Source of the DNA: Aquibium sp. A9E412
Lineage (GTDB): Bacteria > Pseudomonadota > Alphaproteobacteria > Rhizobiales > Rhizobiaceae
Direction: 5' to 3'
DNA: 57,718 nucleotides
Assembly (NCBI RefSeq): GCF_030398335.1
Contig: NZ_JAOAOP010000021.1
Location: forward strand, 1 to 57,718
A program made the translations under genes and the position numbers. Positions 27,426 to 38,862 of this stretch are shown here, piece after piece (position 1 is the first letter of the stretch; each line of letters starts with the position of its first letter). The notes beneath the pieces were generated by a model. That model worked only from the letters and a program-made list of their open reading frames with translations, ran no database searches and was not told where the DNA came from.

Positions 27426-28640
27426 ATGCAGGCCGATCCGACACTGGCGGCGCGTTTCGAGCTGACGGCGCCGCCCGACGGCTTCGCCGCCGACCCCTAT
27501 CCCTTCTACCGGGCGCTGCTCGCGCATCGGCCGGTCAAGCGCTTCGCCGACGGCTCGGTGATGCTGTCGCGCTGGGCCGATCTCGACCGCGTCTACCGCG
27601 ACACGACCGCCTTCTCCTCCGACAAGACGGTGGAGTTCCTGCCCAAGTTCGGCCGCACGCCGCTCTACGAGCACCACACGACGAGCCTGGTGTTCAACGA
27701 TCCGCCGCTGCACACGCGGGTGCGCAAGATCATGGTGGGGGCGCTGACGCCGCGCGCGCTCGCGGCGATGGAGCCCGGCCTCGTCGCGCTGGTCGACCGG
27801 CTGCTCGCGCGCATGGCCGACAGGGAGGCGGTCGACCTGATCGAGGATTTCGCCGCGGCGATCCCGGTCGAGGTGATCGGCAACCTGTTCGGCATCCCGC
27901 ATGCCGAGCGCGGCCCGCTGCGCGACTGGTCGCTCGCCATCCTCGGCGCGCTGGAGCCGGTCCTGAGCGCCGAGCAGCAGGCGCGCGGCAACCGCGCGGT
28001 GCGCGACTTCAAGGCGTATCTGAAGACGCTGGCCGACGCGCGCAGGCGGCGGCCGGGCGATCCGCAGACCGACGTGCTGACCCGGCTGATCGCCGGCAAT
28101 GCGGGTGAGGCGCTGTCGGAGGTCGAGCTCCTGCAGAACTGCATCTTCATCCTCAATGCCGGCCACGAGACGACCACGAACCTGATCGGCAACGCGCTCA
28201 ACGCGCTGCACGAATGGCCGCAGGAAAAGGCGCGGCTTCTGGCCGAGCCGGCGCTGATCGGCACCGCGGTCGACGAGTTCCTGCGCTTCGAGAGCCCCAA
28301 CCAGCTCGGCAACCGCCTGGCGACGCAGGACGTCGTCTTCCACGGCGAGACGGTGGCGGCGGGCACGCGCGTGCATCTGGCGATCGGCGCGGCCAACCGC
28401 GACCCGCGCCAGTTCGACGCGCCCGACCGGCTCGACCTCGGCCGCAGGCCGAACAAGCATCTCGCGTTTGCCGGCGGGCCCCATCTGTGCGTCGGCTTCT
28501 CGCTGGCGCGCATGGAGGGCCGCATCGCCATCGCCCGCTTTGTGCAGCGTTTCCCCGGCTTCGCCGTCACCGGCACGCCCGAGCGCACCGGGCGGGTGCG
28601 CTTCCGCGGCTTCGCCCGGCTGCCGGCGCGGCTCGGCTGA
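27426..28640 (+). CDS. Cytochrome P450
   Basis: A 404-residue soluble bacterial P450 monooxygenase. The oxygen-binding I-helix reads NAGHETTTN (about residues 248-256), the K-helix E-x-x-R is in VDEFLRFESP, and the heme-ligand loop is FAGGPHLCVGFSLARMEG with Cys near 358. No membrane anchor is present. It is the first gene of the operon with paaZ (35-base gap) and is divergent from paaI under the same control region. No ferredoxin or ferredoxin reductase gene is adjacent. The substrate is unknown. Placement hints at an aromatic acid or ether that feeds the phenylacetate or 4-hydroxybenzoate routes. Confidence 0.93.
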   Translation: MQADPTLAARFELTAPPDGFAADPYPFYRALLAHRPVKRFADGSVMLSRWADLDRVYRDTTAFSSDKTVEFLPKFGRTPLYEHHTTSLVFNDPPLHTRVRKIMVGALTPRALAAMEPGLVALVDRLLARMADREAVDLIEDFAAAIPVEVIGNLFGIPHAERGPLRDWSLAILGALEPVLSAEQQARGNRAVRDFKAYLKTLADARRRRPGDPQTDVLTRLIAGNAGEALSEVELLQNCIFILNAGHETTTNLIGNALNALHEWPQEKARLLAEPALIGTAVDEFLRFESPNQLGNRLATQDVVFHGETVAAGTRVHLAIGAANRDPRQFDAPDRLDLGRRPNKHLAFAGGPHLCVGFSLARMEGRIAIARFVQRFPGFAVTGTPERTGRVRFRGFARLPARLG

Positions 28641-28675
28641 CCCGGCACGCCCATCGGCAATCAGGAGTCCCACCC

Positions 28676-30706
28676 ATGTCCCTTCTCTCCCTCAACAGCT
28701 ACGCCGCCGGCCGCTGGATCGCGCCGGCCGGCAAGACGGTGCGGCTGAAGAGCGCCGTCAGCGGCGCCGAGATCGCCGAGCTCGGCTCGGGCGGCGTCGA
28801 CTTCCAGGCGATGGCCGCGCATGCCCGCCAGGTCGGCGGCCCGGCGCTGCGGCGCATGACCTTCCACGACCGCGCCTTCATGCTGAAGGCGCTGGCGCAG
28901 CATCTCAACGAGCGGCGCGAGGCGCTCTACGAGCTGTCCTACGAGACCGGCGCGACCCGGGCCGACTCGCAGATCGACATCGACGGCGGCATCGGCACGC
29001 TGTTCGTCTACGCCTCCAAGGGGCGGCGCGAGATGCCCGACGACACGGTCTATGTCGACGGCGCGCTGGAGCCGCTGTCGCGCTCGGGCGGCTTTGTCGG
29101 CCAGCACGTCGCCACGCCGCTGACCGGCGTGGCGGTGCACATCAACGCCTTCAACTTCCCGGTCTGGGGCATGCTGGAGAAGCTGGCGCCGACGCTGCTC
29201 GCCGGCATGCCGGCGATCGTCAAGCCGGCCTCGCAGACGGCCTGGCTGACCGAGGCGTGCTTCCGCATGATGGTGGAGTCGGAGCTTCTGCCGGAGGGCG
29301 CGGTGCAGCTCGTGGCCGGCTCGGCCGGCGACCTGCTCGACCGGTTGACCGGCCAGGACGTCGTCTCCTTCACCGGCTCGGCCGCCACGGCGGCGATGCT
29401 GCGCGGCAACCGCCATCTGATCGCCCAATCCGTGCGCTTCGTCGCCGAGCAGGATTCGCTCAACGCCTCGATCCTCGGGCCGGATGCGACGCCCGGCAGC
29501 GCCGAGTTCGACGCCTTCGTCCGCGAGGTGCACCGCGAGATGACGGCCAAGGCGGGGCAGAAATGCACCGCCATCCGGCGTATCCTGGTACCCGACGCGC
29601 ATCGCGAGGCGGTGGTCGAGGCGGTCGCCGAGCGGCTGCGCAAGACCGTCGTCGGCAATCCGCGCTCCGAAAGCGTGCGCATGGGGGCGCTGGCCAGCCT
29701 GGCGCAGCGCGACGACGTGATGGCGCGGGTCGCCGAGCTCGCCGGCGAGGCGCGGCAGGTGTTCGGGAACGGCGACGGCTTTTCCGTCGCCGACGCCGAC
29801 GCGCGGGCCGGCGCCTTCGTACCGCCGATGCTGTTCGTCGCCGACGATCCCGACGGGGCGGAGCGGCTGCACGCGGTCGAGGCGTTCGGCCCGGTCGCCA
29901 CCGTGATGGGCTACCGCGACCTCGACCACGCGCTGGCGCTGGCCAACCGCGGCGGCGGCTCGCTGGTCGCCTCGGTGTTCACGCGCGATCCGCAGGTGGC
30001 GCGCCAGGCGGTGCTCGGCGCCGGCGCGCATCACGGCCGGCTCTACTTCGCCAACCGCGACACCGGCAAGGAGGCGACCGGGCACGGCTCGCCGCTGCCG
30101 CACATGGTGCATGGCGGCCCGGGCCGGGCGGGCGGCGGCGAGGAGCTCGGCGGCATCCGCGGCGTGATGCACTACATGCAGCGCACCGCCGTGCAGGCGA
30201 GCCCCGACCTCGTCGCCGGCATCACGCGGCGCTGGGTGCCGGGCGCGGCGACGCTGGAGAAGGACACGCATCCCTTCCGCCTCGCCTTCGGCGCGCTGGA
30301 GATCGGCCACACGCTGTGGACCGGCGAGCGCCAGGTGAGCCTCGACGACATCGAGCACTTCGCCCGCTTCACCGGCGACACCTTCTACGCCCACATGGAC
30401 GAGGCGGCGGCCGCGGCCAACCCGTTCTTCCCCGGCCGGGTGGCGCACGGCTACCTGATCCTGTCCTTCGCCGCCGGGCTGTTCGTCGATCCCGAGCCCG
30501 GCCCGGTTCTGGCCAATTACGGGCTCGACAATCTGCGCTTCATGGAGCCGGTGTCGCCCGGCGACACGCTCAAGGTGCGGCTGACGGCCAAGCACAAGAC
30601 GCGGCGCAACGAGGAGTATGGCGAGGTGCGCTGGGACGTCGGCGTCTACAACCAGGACGGCAAGCAGGTGGCCGGCTACGAGCTCCTGACGATGAACGCG
30701 ATGTGA
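28676..30706 (+). CDS. paaZ: Bifunctional oxepin-CoA hydrolase / 3-oxo-5,6-dehydrosuberyl-CoA semialdehyde dehydrogenase PaaZ
   Basis: A 676-residue two-domain enzyme. Residues ~1-510 are an aldehyde dehydrogenase with the general-base Glu in [14 protein letters not shown] and the catalytic Cys in [14 protein letters not shown]. Residues ~530-676 are an R-specific MaoC-type hydratase, [20 protein letters not shown] and [19 protein letters not shown], which opens the oxepin ring. Length is close to E. coli PaaZ (681). The ATG at 28676 follows CAGGAG. A frame reaching back to 28214 lies within the P450 gene and is a shadow. It is cotranscribed with the P450. Confidence 0.96.
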   Translation: MSLLSLNSYAAGRWIAPAGKTVRLKSAVSGAEIAELGSGGVDFQAMAAHARQVGGPALRRMTFHDRAFMLKALAQHLNERREALYELSYETGATRADSQIDIDGGIGTLFVYASKGRREMPDDTVYVDGALEPLSRSGGFVGQHVATPLTGVAVHINAFNFPVWGMLEKLAPTLLAGMPAIVKPASQTAWLTEACFRMMVESELLPEGAVQLVAGSAGDLLDRLTGQDVVSFTGSAATAAMLRGNRHLIAQSVRFVAEQDSLNASILGPDATPGSAEFDAFVREVHREMTAKAGQKCTAIRRILVPDAHREAVVEAVAERLRKTVVGNPRSESVRMGALASLAQRDDVMARVAELAGEARQVFGNGDGFSVADADARAGAFVPPMLFVADDPDGAERLHAVEAFGPVATVMGYRDLDHALALANRGGGSLVASVFTRDPQVARQAVLGAGAHHGRLYFANRDTGKEATGHGSPLPHMVHGGPGRAGGGEELGGIRGVMHYMQRTAVQASPDLVAGITRRWVPGAATLEKDTHPFRLAFGALEIGHTLWTGERQVSLDDIEHFARFTGDTFYAHMDEAAAAANPFFPGRVAHGYLILSFAAGLFVDPEPGPVLANYGLDNLRFMEPVSPGDTLKVRLTAKHKTRRNEEYGEVRWDVGVYNQDGKQVAGYELLTMNAM

Positions 30707-30725
30707 GGCGTTGCCGCCGGCCGCC

Positions 30726-31802
30726 TCACGGCTGCGGGGGCTCGCCTGAAAAGGCGATCTCGCCGGCGAGCGCGGCGGCGTGGGTGAGGGCGGCGCCGGT
30801 CGCCACCACCATCTGCGGCAGCAGCATCCATTCCAGCGTCCAGGCCGCGCCGGAGCGCTCGCCCTCGTGCACCAGCGCCTGGTGCATGCCGGCCAGAAGC
30901 GTGGCGTTGAAGCGGGCGAGCGCGACCAGCGTCTCGGCGCGCACCGGGTTGACCTTGTGCGGCATGGCCGACGAGCCGCCGCCGGCGGCGAGCCTGATCT
31001 CGGCCACCTCGCTCTGCGCCAGCAGCGCCACGTCCTGGCCCATCTTGCCGAGGCTGCCGGTGACGAGCGACAGCCAGCCGGCGAGCTCGGCCTGGCCGTC
31101 GCGCTCGCCGTGGCGCGGCCGGGCGGCGAGGTTGAGGCCGAGCCGGCGCGCCAGCCGCGCGGCGACCGCCGGGCCCGCCTCGCCGAGCGCGTCGAGCGTG
31201 CCGGCCGCGCCGCCGAAATGCAGCACCGCCACCGCGTCGGCGATCCGCCGCAGGCGCGTGCGGTGGCGCATCAGCGGGTCGCTCCAGGCGCGGATCTTGC
31301 GCGCCGCGGTGACGGGAACGGCCGCCTGCATGCGCGTGTGCGCCATCGCCGGGCGGGCGCCGTCGCGCGCCTCCAGCGCCTCCAGCGCGGCGACGGCGGC
31401 GGCCAGCCGCCGGTCGAGGATCGCCAGCGCCTCGCCGAGCCGCAGCGCCAGGCCGGTGTCGACCGCGTCCTGGCTTGTGGCGCCGAAATGCAGGTGGCGG
31501 GCATGCGGCGCGCCGAGCGCTGTGCGAAGCTGGGCGAGGAGTCCGGGCACCGCGACGCCGTCGCGGCCGGTCGCCGCGGCGAGGGCGGCCGTGTCGGGGC
31601 GGAAGCCGTCGCTCGCCGCGCCGATCGCCTGCGCCGCCGGCGCCGGGATCAGCCCTTCGGCGGCCTGCGCCTCGGCCAGCGCGGCCTCGAAGCGCAGCAT
31701 CGCGGCCAGCTCCGCCTCGACGGCGAACAGCCGGGCGAGCGCGTCGTCGCCGACGAGCGCGGCGAGCAGCGGGTGGTCGAAGGCGGAAACGGCCAAGCGC
31801 AA
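30726..31802 (-). CDS. pcaB: 3-Carboxy-cis,cis-muconate cycloisomerase PcaB
   Basis: A 358-residue enzyme of the fumarase/aspartase superfamily that lactonises 3-carboxymuconate to 4-carboxymuconolactone in the protocatechuate branch of the beta-ketoadipate pathway. The superfamily signature is GGGSSAMPHKVNPVRAE, and the second conserved region LHFGATSQDAVDTGLALR is also present. It is somewhat shorter than many PcaB proteins (~350-450) but complete. It starts 4 bases after pcaG and is the last gene of pobA-pcaC-pcaH-pcaG-pcaB. It converges on paaZ with only 19 bases between. Confidence 0.94.
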   Translation of the reverse strand: MRLAVSAFDHPLLAALVGDDALARLFAVEAELAAMLRFEAALAEAQAAEGLIPAPAAQAIGAASDGFRPDTAALAAATGRDGVAVPGLLAQLRTALGAPHARHLHFGATSQDAVDTGLALRLGEALAILDRRLAAAVAALEALEARDGARPAMAHTRMQAAVPVTAARKIRAWSDPLMRHRTRLRRIADAVAVLHFGGAAGTLDALGEAGPAVAARLARRLGLNLAARPRHGERDGQAELAGWLSLVTGSLGKMGQDVALLAQSEVAEIRLAAGGGSSAMPHKVNPVRAETLVALARFNATLLAGMHQALVHEGERSGAAWTLEWMLLPQMVVATGAALTHAAALAGEIAFSGEPPQP

Positions 31803-31806
31803 GCCC

Positions 31807-32421
31807 TCAGATGTCGAAGAACACGGTTTCCCGCTCGCCCTGGAGATGGATGTCGAAGCGGTAGGTGTCGCCGTCGCGCGGCGCGATCAGCGTGGCGACG
31901 CGGTGGCGGTGCTCGATGCGCGCCAGCACCGGGTCCTCGGCGTTCGCCGCCTCCTCGTCGGCGAAGTACATCCGCGTCGACAGGCCGAGATTGATGCCGC
32001 GCGCGACGATCCACACGGTGACGTGCGGCGCCATCGGCCGGCCGTCGGGGAACGGCACGCGGCCGGGCTTGATCGTCTCGAAGCGGTATTCGCCGCTCTG
32101 CGCGTCGACCGCCGCGCGGCCCCAGCCGGCAAAATGCGGATCGGCCCGGCCGCGCGGCTCGCCGGGCGCGGGATAGAGCCCGTTCGCGTCGGCCTGCCAC
32201 AGCTCGAGGAGCGCGTCCTTGAGCGGCGTGCCGGTGCCGTCGAGCACGCGGCCGGCAATGGCGATGCGCGCGCCGCGCGTGTCTTCGTTCACCAGGCTGG
32301 CGCCGAGGTCGCGCGGATAGACGCCGGCGATGCCGCACAGGTTCGGCGTCAGGCCGATATGGACATAGGGGCCGGCCGTCTGCGACGGCGTTTCCCGGAG
32401 GCGGTCGAGGGGCTGAACCAT
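31807..32421 (-). CDS. pcaG: Protocatechuate 3,4-dioxygenase alpha subunit PcaG
   Basis: A 204-residue structural subunit of the intradiol dioxygenase that opens the protocatechuate ring. It shows the subunit's opening QTAGPYVHIGLTPNL, LLELWQADANGLYPAPG and APHVTVWIVARGINLGLSTRMYF, and ends VFFDI. It lacks the iron ligands, as alpha subunits do. It lies 69 bases downstream of pcaH and just ahead of pcaB. Confidence 0.95.
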   Translation of the reverse strand: MVQPLDRLRETPSQTAGPYVHIGLTPNLCGIAGVYPRDLGASLVNEDTRGARIAIAGRVLDGTGTPLKDALLELWQADANGLYPAPGEPRGRADPHFAGWGRAAVDAQSGEYRFETIKPGRVPFPDGRPMAPHVTVWIVARGINLGLSTRMYFADEEAANAEDPVLARIEHRHRVATLIAPRDGDTYRFDIHLQGERETVFFDI

Positions 32422-32490
32422 GCAGGCTCCTTTATCGGTGGACGGCCGCGCGAAGGCAACGGCGTCGCGGGCTCTCGCCGGCCAGCCGGC

Positions 32491-33240
32491 TCAGTTGCCC
32501 TCGCGGCGGTTCTCGAACGGCGTCGAGCGGCGGCCGCGCAGCACGATGTCGAACTTGTAGGCGAGCGCGTCCATCGGCAGCGTCTCGGCCATGTCGAGCG
32601 CGGCGACGAGCTGCGCGACGGCGGCCGGATCGGCGATCGTGCGCACGATCGGGCAGCGCGGGATCAGCGGATCGCCCTCGAAATACATCTGCGTGATCAG
32701 CCGCTGGGCGAAGCCGTCGCCGAACACCGAGAAATGGATGTGCGACGGGCGCCAGTCGTTCGGCCCGTTCGGCCAGGGATAGGGGCCGGGGCGAATGGTG
32801 CGGAAGGCGTAGCGGCCGTCTGGCCCGGTGATCGTGCGGCCGCAGCCGCCGAAATTGCCGTCGAGCGGGGCCAGATAGCCGTCCTTCCTGTGCCGGTAGC
32901 GGCCGCCGGCATTGGCCTGCCACACCTCGATCAGCGCGCCGGCCACGCCGCGGCCGTTCTCGTCGACGAGGCGGCCGTGCACGACGATGCGCTCGCCGAT
33001 GGCGCTCTCGCCGGAGCGGGCGAAGTTGTGCACCAGATCGTCGTCGAGCGGGCCGAGCGCGTCGTGGCCGAACGCCGGTCCCGTCGTCTCCGACAGGGTG
33101 CTGTCGAGCGCCACCAGCGCCTTCTGCGGCGCGCGCAGCACGGAGGTCTTGTAACCCGGCGTGAAGGCCGGCGGATGCCACGTCAAGTCGCGCGGATAGA
33201 AGCCGCCCTGCGGCCGGCGGCGCCCGCTGTCGTCGCTCAT
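32491..33240 (-). CDS. pcaH: Protocatechuate 3,4-dioxygenase beta subunit PcaH
   Basis: A 249-residue iron-binding subunit. [20 protein letters not shown] holds the first Tyr ligand region, and [26 protein letters not shown] holds the second Tyr plus the two His ligands (HIH). Fe(III) thereby activates protocatechuate for intradiol cleavage with PcaG. The ATG at 33240 overlaps the pcaC stop in an ATGA junction. Confidence 0.96.
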   Translation of the reverse strand: MSDDSGRRRPQGGFYPRDLTWHPPAFTPGYKTSVLRAPQKALVALDSTLSETTGPAFGHDALGPLDDDLVHNFARSGESAIGERIVVHGRLVDENGRGVAGALIEVWQANAGGRYRHRKDGYLAPLDGNFGGCGRTITGPDGRYAFRTIRPGPYPWPNGPNDWRPSHIHFSVFGDGFAQRLITQMYFEGDPLIPRCPIVRTIADPAAVAQLVAALDMAETLPMDALAYKFDIVLRGRRSTPFENRREGN

Positions 33241-33641
33241 CGGCTGTCGTCCTCCCGTTCGGCGAGCACCTGCTTGACCAGCTTGAAGGCGTGGTTGGCC
33301 GCCGGCACGCCGGCATAGATGGCCACGTGCAGCAGCGCCTCGCGCAGGTCGTCGGCGCTGGCGCCGGTGTTGGCGCAGGCGCGCGCGTGCAGCATCAGCT
33401 CGTCGTCGCGGCCGAGCGCGGCCAGGATGGCGACGGTGACGAGGGAGCGCTCGCGCCTGGTCAGCTCGGCGCGCGACCAGACATGGCCCCAGGCGGCCTC
33501 GGTGATGAGCGCCTGGAAGGGGGCGTCGAACGCCGTCTTGCCGGCCTCCGCCGCGTCGACCCAGGCATCGCCGAGCACGGCGCGGCGCGTCGCCAGGCCC
33601 TGGGCGCGGCGGTCGGCGGGGGGTGCGTCGTCGTCGCTCAT
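33237..33641 (-). CDS. pcaC: 4-Carboxymuconolactone decarboxylase PcaC
   Basis: A 134-residue member of the CMD/AhpD family that decarboxylates 4-carboxymuconolactone to beta-ketoadipate enol-lactone. Visible family segments are [40 protein letters not shown] and [31 protein letters not shown]. The hydrolase PcaD that should act next is not fused to it and is not in the window. It is translationally coupled to pcaH and starts 16 bases after pobA. Confidence 0.94.
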   Translation of the reverse strand: MSDDDAPPADRRAQGLATRRAVLGDAWVDAAEAGKTAFDAPFQALITEAAWGHVWSRAELTRRERSLVTVAILAALGRDDELMLHARACANTGASADDLREALLHVAIYAGVPAANHAFKLVKQVLAEREDDSR

Positions 33642-33656
33642 CGGCGGCGGGCTCCT

Positions 33657-35879
<2,223 letters not shown>

Positions 35880-35916
35880 GGGCGCAGCGGCCGGGCCAGA
35901 ACGGCCGGGCCGGCAC

Positions 35917-35946
35917 AAAAGAAAGGGGGCGGCCGCAGCCGCCCCC
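35917..35946 (-). terminator. Terminator of the pyrimidine operon
   Basis: A 9-bp perfect stem, GGGGGCGGC with GCCGCCCCC, and a 4-base loop. On the minus strand it is followed by TTTCTTTTG, a good T-tract. It lies about 50 bases after the last gene of the long minus-strand operon. Confidence 0.8.
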
Positions 35947-35996
35947 GGTGTCGCGTCCGGCGCTGGCCGTGCGGCGGCGGACCGCCGCCGGCGGCC

Positions 35997-36986
35997 TCAG
36001 TTCAGCGCCTCGTCGGTGATCGCGTGCGTCCAGGCGCCCTCGGGCTCCTGGGTGATGACGGGGTCGGAGCCGCCCGACAGCAGCGAGTCGACCGTGCGCT
36101 GGTAGTCGGCCGGGTCGAGCTCGCCGTTGGAGCCGGCCGTCAGCTTGGCGACCTCCTCCATCATGCGCTTCTGGTGCTTCTCGGTCTGGGCGCCGGTGGC
36201 GTCGTTCTCCAAGACGATCATCGCCGCCTCGACCGGGTTCTCCTCGGCCCATTTCCAGCCCTTCATCGAGGCGCGCACGAAGCGCACCATCTTGTCGACG
36301 AATTCGGGGTCCTGCAGGTCCTCCTCGAGCACGTACAGGCCGTCCTCGAGCGTGGCGACGCCCTGGTCCTCGTACTTGAAGTTGATGAGCTCCTCCGGCG
36401 TGATGCCGGCGTCGATCACCTGCCAGTACTCGTTGTAGGTCATGGTCGAGATGCAGTCGGCCTGCTTCTGCAGCAGCGGGTCGACGTTGAAGCCCTGCTT
36501 GAGCACCTCGACGCCGTCCTCGCCGCCCTCGGTCGGGATGCCGAGCTGGCTCATCCACGACAGGAACGGATACTCGTTGCCGAAGAACCACACGCCGAGC
36601 GTGCGGCCGGGGAAGTCGTCCGGTCCCTCGATGCCGGTCTCCTTCAGGCAGGTCAGCATCATGCCCGAGCTCTTGAAGGGCTGGGCGATGTTGACCAGCG
36701 GCACGCCGCGCTCGCGCGCGGCCAGCGCGGCCGGCATCCAGTCGACGATGACGTCGGCGCCGCCGCCGGCGATCACCTGCGGCGGGGCGATGTCCGGCCC
36801 GCCCGGCTTGATCGTGACGTCGAGGTCCTCCTCCTCGTAGAAGCCCTTGTCCTTGGCCACGTAGTAGCCGCCGAACTGGGCCTGGGTGACCCATTTGAGC
36901 TGCAGCGTCACCTCGTCGGCCGCCAGCGCGGGCGCGGCGGCCAGCATCATGCCGCCGGCAAGGATCGATGCGATGTGTTTCTTCAT
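35997..36986 (-). CDS. ABC transporter substrate-binding protein, NMT1/ThiY-like (pyrimidine-type)
   Basis: A 329-residue periplasmic protein. A signal peptide covers residues ~1-22 (SILAGGMMLAAAPALA-ADE). The mature part begins VTLQLKWVTQAQFGGYYVAKDKGFYEEE, the NMT1/ThiY signature, and continues with GGGADVIVDWMPAALAARERG and CISTMTYNEYWQVIDAG. Such proteins bind pyrimidine or hydroxymethylpyrimidine-like rings. Here a free pyrimidine base or dihydropyrimidine is likely from its operon with dihydropyrimidinase. The ATG at 36986 follows AGAGGGAAGG and begins the signal peptide. Confidence 0.9.
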   Translation of the reverse strand: MKKHIASILAGGMMLAAAPALAADEVTLQLKWVTQAQFGGYYVAKDKGFYEEEDLDVTIKPGGPDIAPPQVIAGGGADVIVDWMPAALAARERGVPLVNIAQPFKSSGMMLTCLKETGIEGPDDFPGRTLGVWFFGNEYPFLSWMSQLGIPTEGGEDGVEVLKQGFNVDPLLQKQADCISTMTYNEYWQVIDAGITPEELINFKYEDQGVATLEDGLYVLEEDLQDPEFVDKMVRFVRASMKGWKWAEENPVEAAMIVLENDATGAQTEKHQKRMMEEVAKLTAGSNGELDPADYQRTVDSLLSGGSDPVITQEPEGAWTHAITDEALN

Positions 36987-37032
36987 GTGCCTTCCCTCTG
37001 AGGTTGGGCCGCCGCGGGGCAGGCGGCCGCGT

Positions 37033-37893
37033 CTATCCACCGCGGACAGACGGATGCCAGAACGTAACAAGCCGCTCGACCAGCGTCACCAAGCCGTAGA
37101 ACAGCGAGCCGGCGAGCGCTGCGACGGCGATCTCGGCCCACACCATGTCGATGTTCATGCGGCCGACCTCGGTGGAGATGCGGAAGCCCATGCCGACGAT
37201 CGGCGTGCCGAAGAACTCCGCCACGATGGCGCCGATCAGCGCCAGCGTCGAGTTGATCTTCAGTGCGTTGAAGATGAAGGGCGCGGCCGCCGGCAGGCGC
37301 AGCTTGAACAGCGTCTGCCAGTAGGAGGCGGCATAGGTGCGCATCAGGTCGCGGTCGATGGCGCTCGAGGCGGCCAGCCCCTGGACCGTGTTGACCAGCA
37401 TCGGGAAGAAGGTCATCACGATGACCACGGCGGCCTTCGACGGCCAGTCGAAGCCGAACCACATCACCATGATCGGCGCGATGCCGATGATCGGCAGCGC
37501 CGACACGAAGTTGCCGAGCGGCAGCAGGCCGCGCTGCAGGAACGGCGAGCGGTCGACGGCGACGGCGACCAGGAAGCCGACGCCGCAGCCGATCGCGTAG
37601 CCGATCAGCACCGCCTTGAGAAAGGTCTGCTGGAAGTCGGCCCACAGCGTCGGCAGCGAGTTGGTGATGCGCTCCCAGATCATCGTCGGCGGCGGCAGCA
37701 GCACGGTGGGGACCTCGAAGCCGCGCACCAGCCCTTCCCACACCACGAGCAGCGTGACGCCGAACAGCGCCGGCACCGCGATGTCGATGCCGCGGCGCAG
37801 CGCCGCGCTGCCCGGCTTCAGCCGCACCAGCCACTCGTTGACCGCCCAGGCGGCGGCCCAGAACAGGATGACGGTGGCGATGGTGCCGTTCAT
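37033..37893 (-). CDS. ABC transporter permease (SsuC/TauC-like), pyrimidine-type importer
   Basis: A 286-residue inner-membrane permease with about seven spans. The coupling loop is LMRTYAASYWQTLFKLRLPAAAPFIFNALKI, and VSALPIIGIAPIMVMWFGF is the usual preceding segment. The ATG overlaps the stop of the upstream permease gene by 4 bases (ATGA). Two non-identical permease genes plus one ATPase and one binding protein make a heteromeric importer. Confidence 0.92.
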   Translation of the reverse strand: MNGTIATVILFWAAAWAVNEWLVRLKPGSAALRRGIDIAVPALFGVTLLVVWEGLVRGFEVPTVLLPPPTMIWERITNSLPTLWADFQQTFLKAVLIGYAIGCGVGFLVAVAVDRSPFLQRGLLPLGNFVSALPIIGIAPIMVMWFGFDWPSKAAVVIVMTFFPMLVNTVQGLAASSAIDRDLMRTYAASYWQTLFKLRLPAAAPFIFNALKINSTLALIGAIVAEFFGTPIVGMGFRISTEVGRMNIDMVWAEIAVAALAGSLFYGLVTLVERLVTFWHPSVRGG

Positions 37894-38828
37894 GGCCGCA
37901 CCCCCATGCGCGCCAGGGCCATGCGATGGCCGAGGCCGACCAGCGCGACCAGCACGGCGGCAAGTGCCGCGGCCATGAACAGCGCCGACCAGATCTGCAC
38001 GGTCTGGCCGTAGTAGGAGCCGGCGAGCAGCCGGGCGCCGAGACCGGCCACCGCGCCGGTCGGCAGCTCGCCGACGATGGCGCCGACCAGGCTGATGGCG
38101 ACGGCCACCTTCATCGAGGTGAACAGGTAGGGCACCGCGCTCGGCCAGCGCAGCTTCCAGAAGGTCTGCGCCGTGCTGGCGTTGTAGGTGCGCATCAGGT
38201 CGAGCTGGATGACCTCGGGGCTGCGCAGCCCCTTCACCATGCCGACGACGACGGGAAAGAAGGACAGGTAGGTCGAGATCAGCGCCTTGGGCAGCAGTCC
38301 GGTCAGGCCGATCGCGTTGAGCACCACGACGATCATCGGCGCGATGGCGAGGATGGGGATCGTCTGGCTGGCGATCACCCAGGGCATCACCGACTTGTCC
38401 ATCGCCCGGTTGTGCACGATGCCGACGGCCAGCAGGACGCCGAGCGCGGTGCCGATGGCGAAGCCGAGCAGCGTCGAGGAGAGCGTGATCCAGGTGTGAT
38501 AGAGGAGGCTGCGCCGCGAGGTCGGGCTGACGCCGACGGTGGTGCGCCACATCTCGGCGAGCACCTGGTGCGGCGCTGGCAGCACCGGGCGCTCCTGGGC
38601 GAGCGTGTCGCGCACCAGGTCGGCGGCCGTCCACTCGGTGTCGCTGCGCTCGTAGACGCCGAGCTGCCAGGGCGCGTTGAGATAGACGGTGAAGGCGTAC
38701 CAGATCGCCACGATGGCGGCGACCACGATGACGATCGGCAGGGCGCGGCCCTCTGCCAGACGGCGCAGCATCGAGCCCGACGCGCCGGCGCCGGCGCCGG
38801 GCGCGGCGATCGGCGTCGTCGCCGTCAT
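37890..38828 (-). CDS. ABC transporter permease (SsuC/TauC-like), second subunit
   Basis: A 312-residue permease paralogous to the next gene. It has one N-terminal span (IVIVVAAIVAIWYAFTVYL), a periplasmic segment of about 70 residues, then the core with LMRTYNASTAQTFWKLRWPSAVPYLFTSMKV as coupling loop and TIPILAIAPMIVVVLNAIG before it. The ATG at 38828 is preferred to an upstream in-frame start whose extension overlaps the LysE gene's 5' side. Coupled by ATGA to its partner. Confidence 0.92.
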   Translation of the reverse strand: MTATTPIAAPGAGAGASGSMLRRLAEGRALPIVIVVAAIVAIWYAFTVYLNAPWQLGVYERSDTEWTAADLVRDTLAQERPVLPAPHQVLAEMWRTTVGVSPTSRRSLLYHTWITLSSTLLGFAIGTALGVLLAVGIVHNRAMDKSVMPWVIASQTIPILAIAPMIVVVLNAIGLTGLLPKALISTYLSFFPVVVGMVKGLRSPEVIQLDLMRTYNASTAQTFWKLRWPSAVPYLFTSMKVAVAISLVGAIVGELPTGAVAGLGARLLAGSYYGQTVQIWSALFMAAALAAVLVALVGLGHRMALARMGVRP

Positions 38829-38862
38829 GCGCGCCTCCGCGCCGAACGTCCGCCGGGCCCGC

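Noticed and set aside
27426-28640. Assigning the P450 as a CYP199-type 4-methoxybenzoate demethylase
   Set aside because: The link to pobA is tempting, but the heme loop (FAGGPHLCVG) and I-helix do not by eye identify CYP199, and the operon is with paaZ. No substrate is claimed.
28468-33318. A 1616-residue plus-strand frame across paaZ and the pca genes
   Set aside because: It crosses genes on both strands in the wrong phase; no family signature is present.
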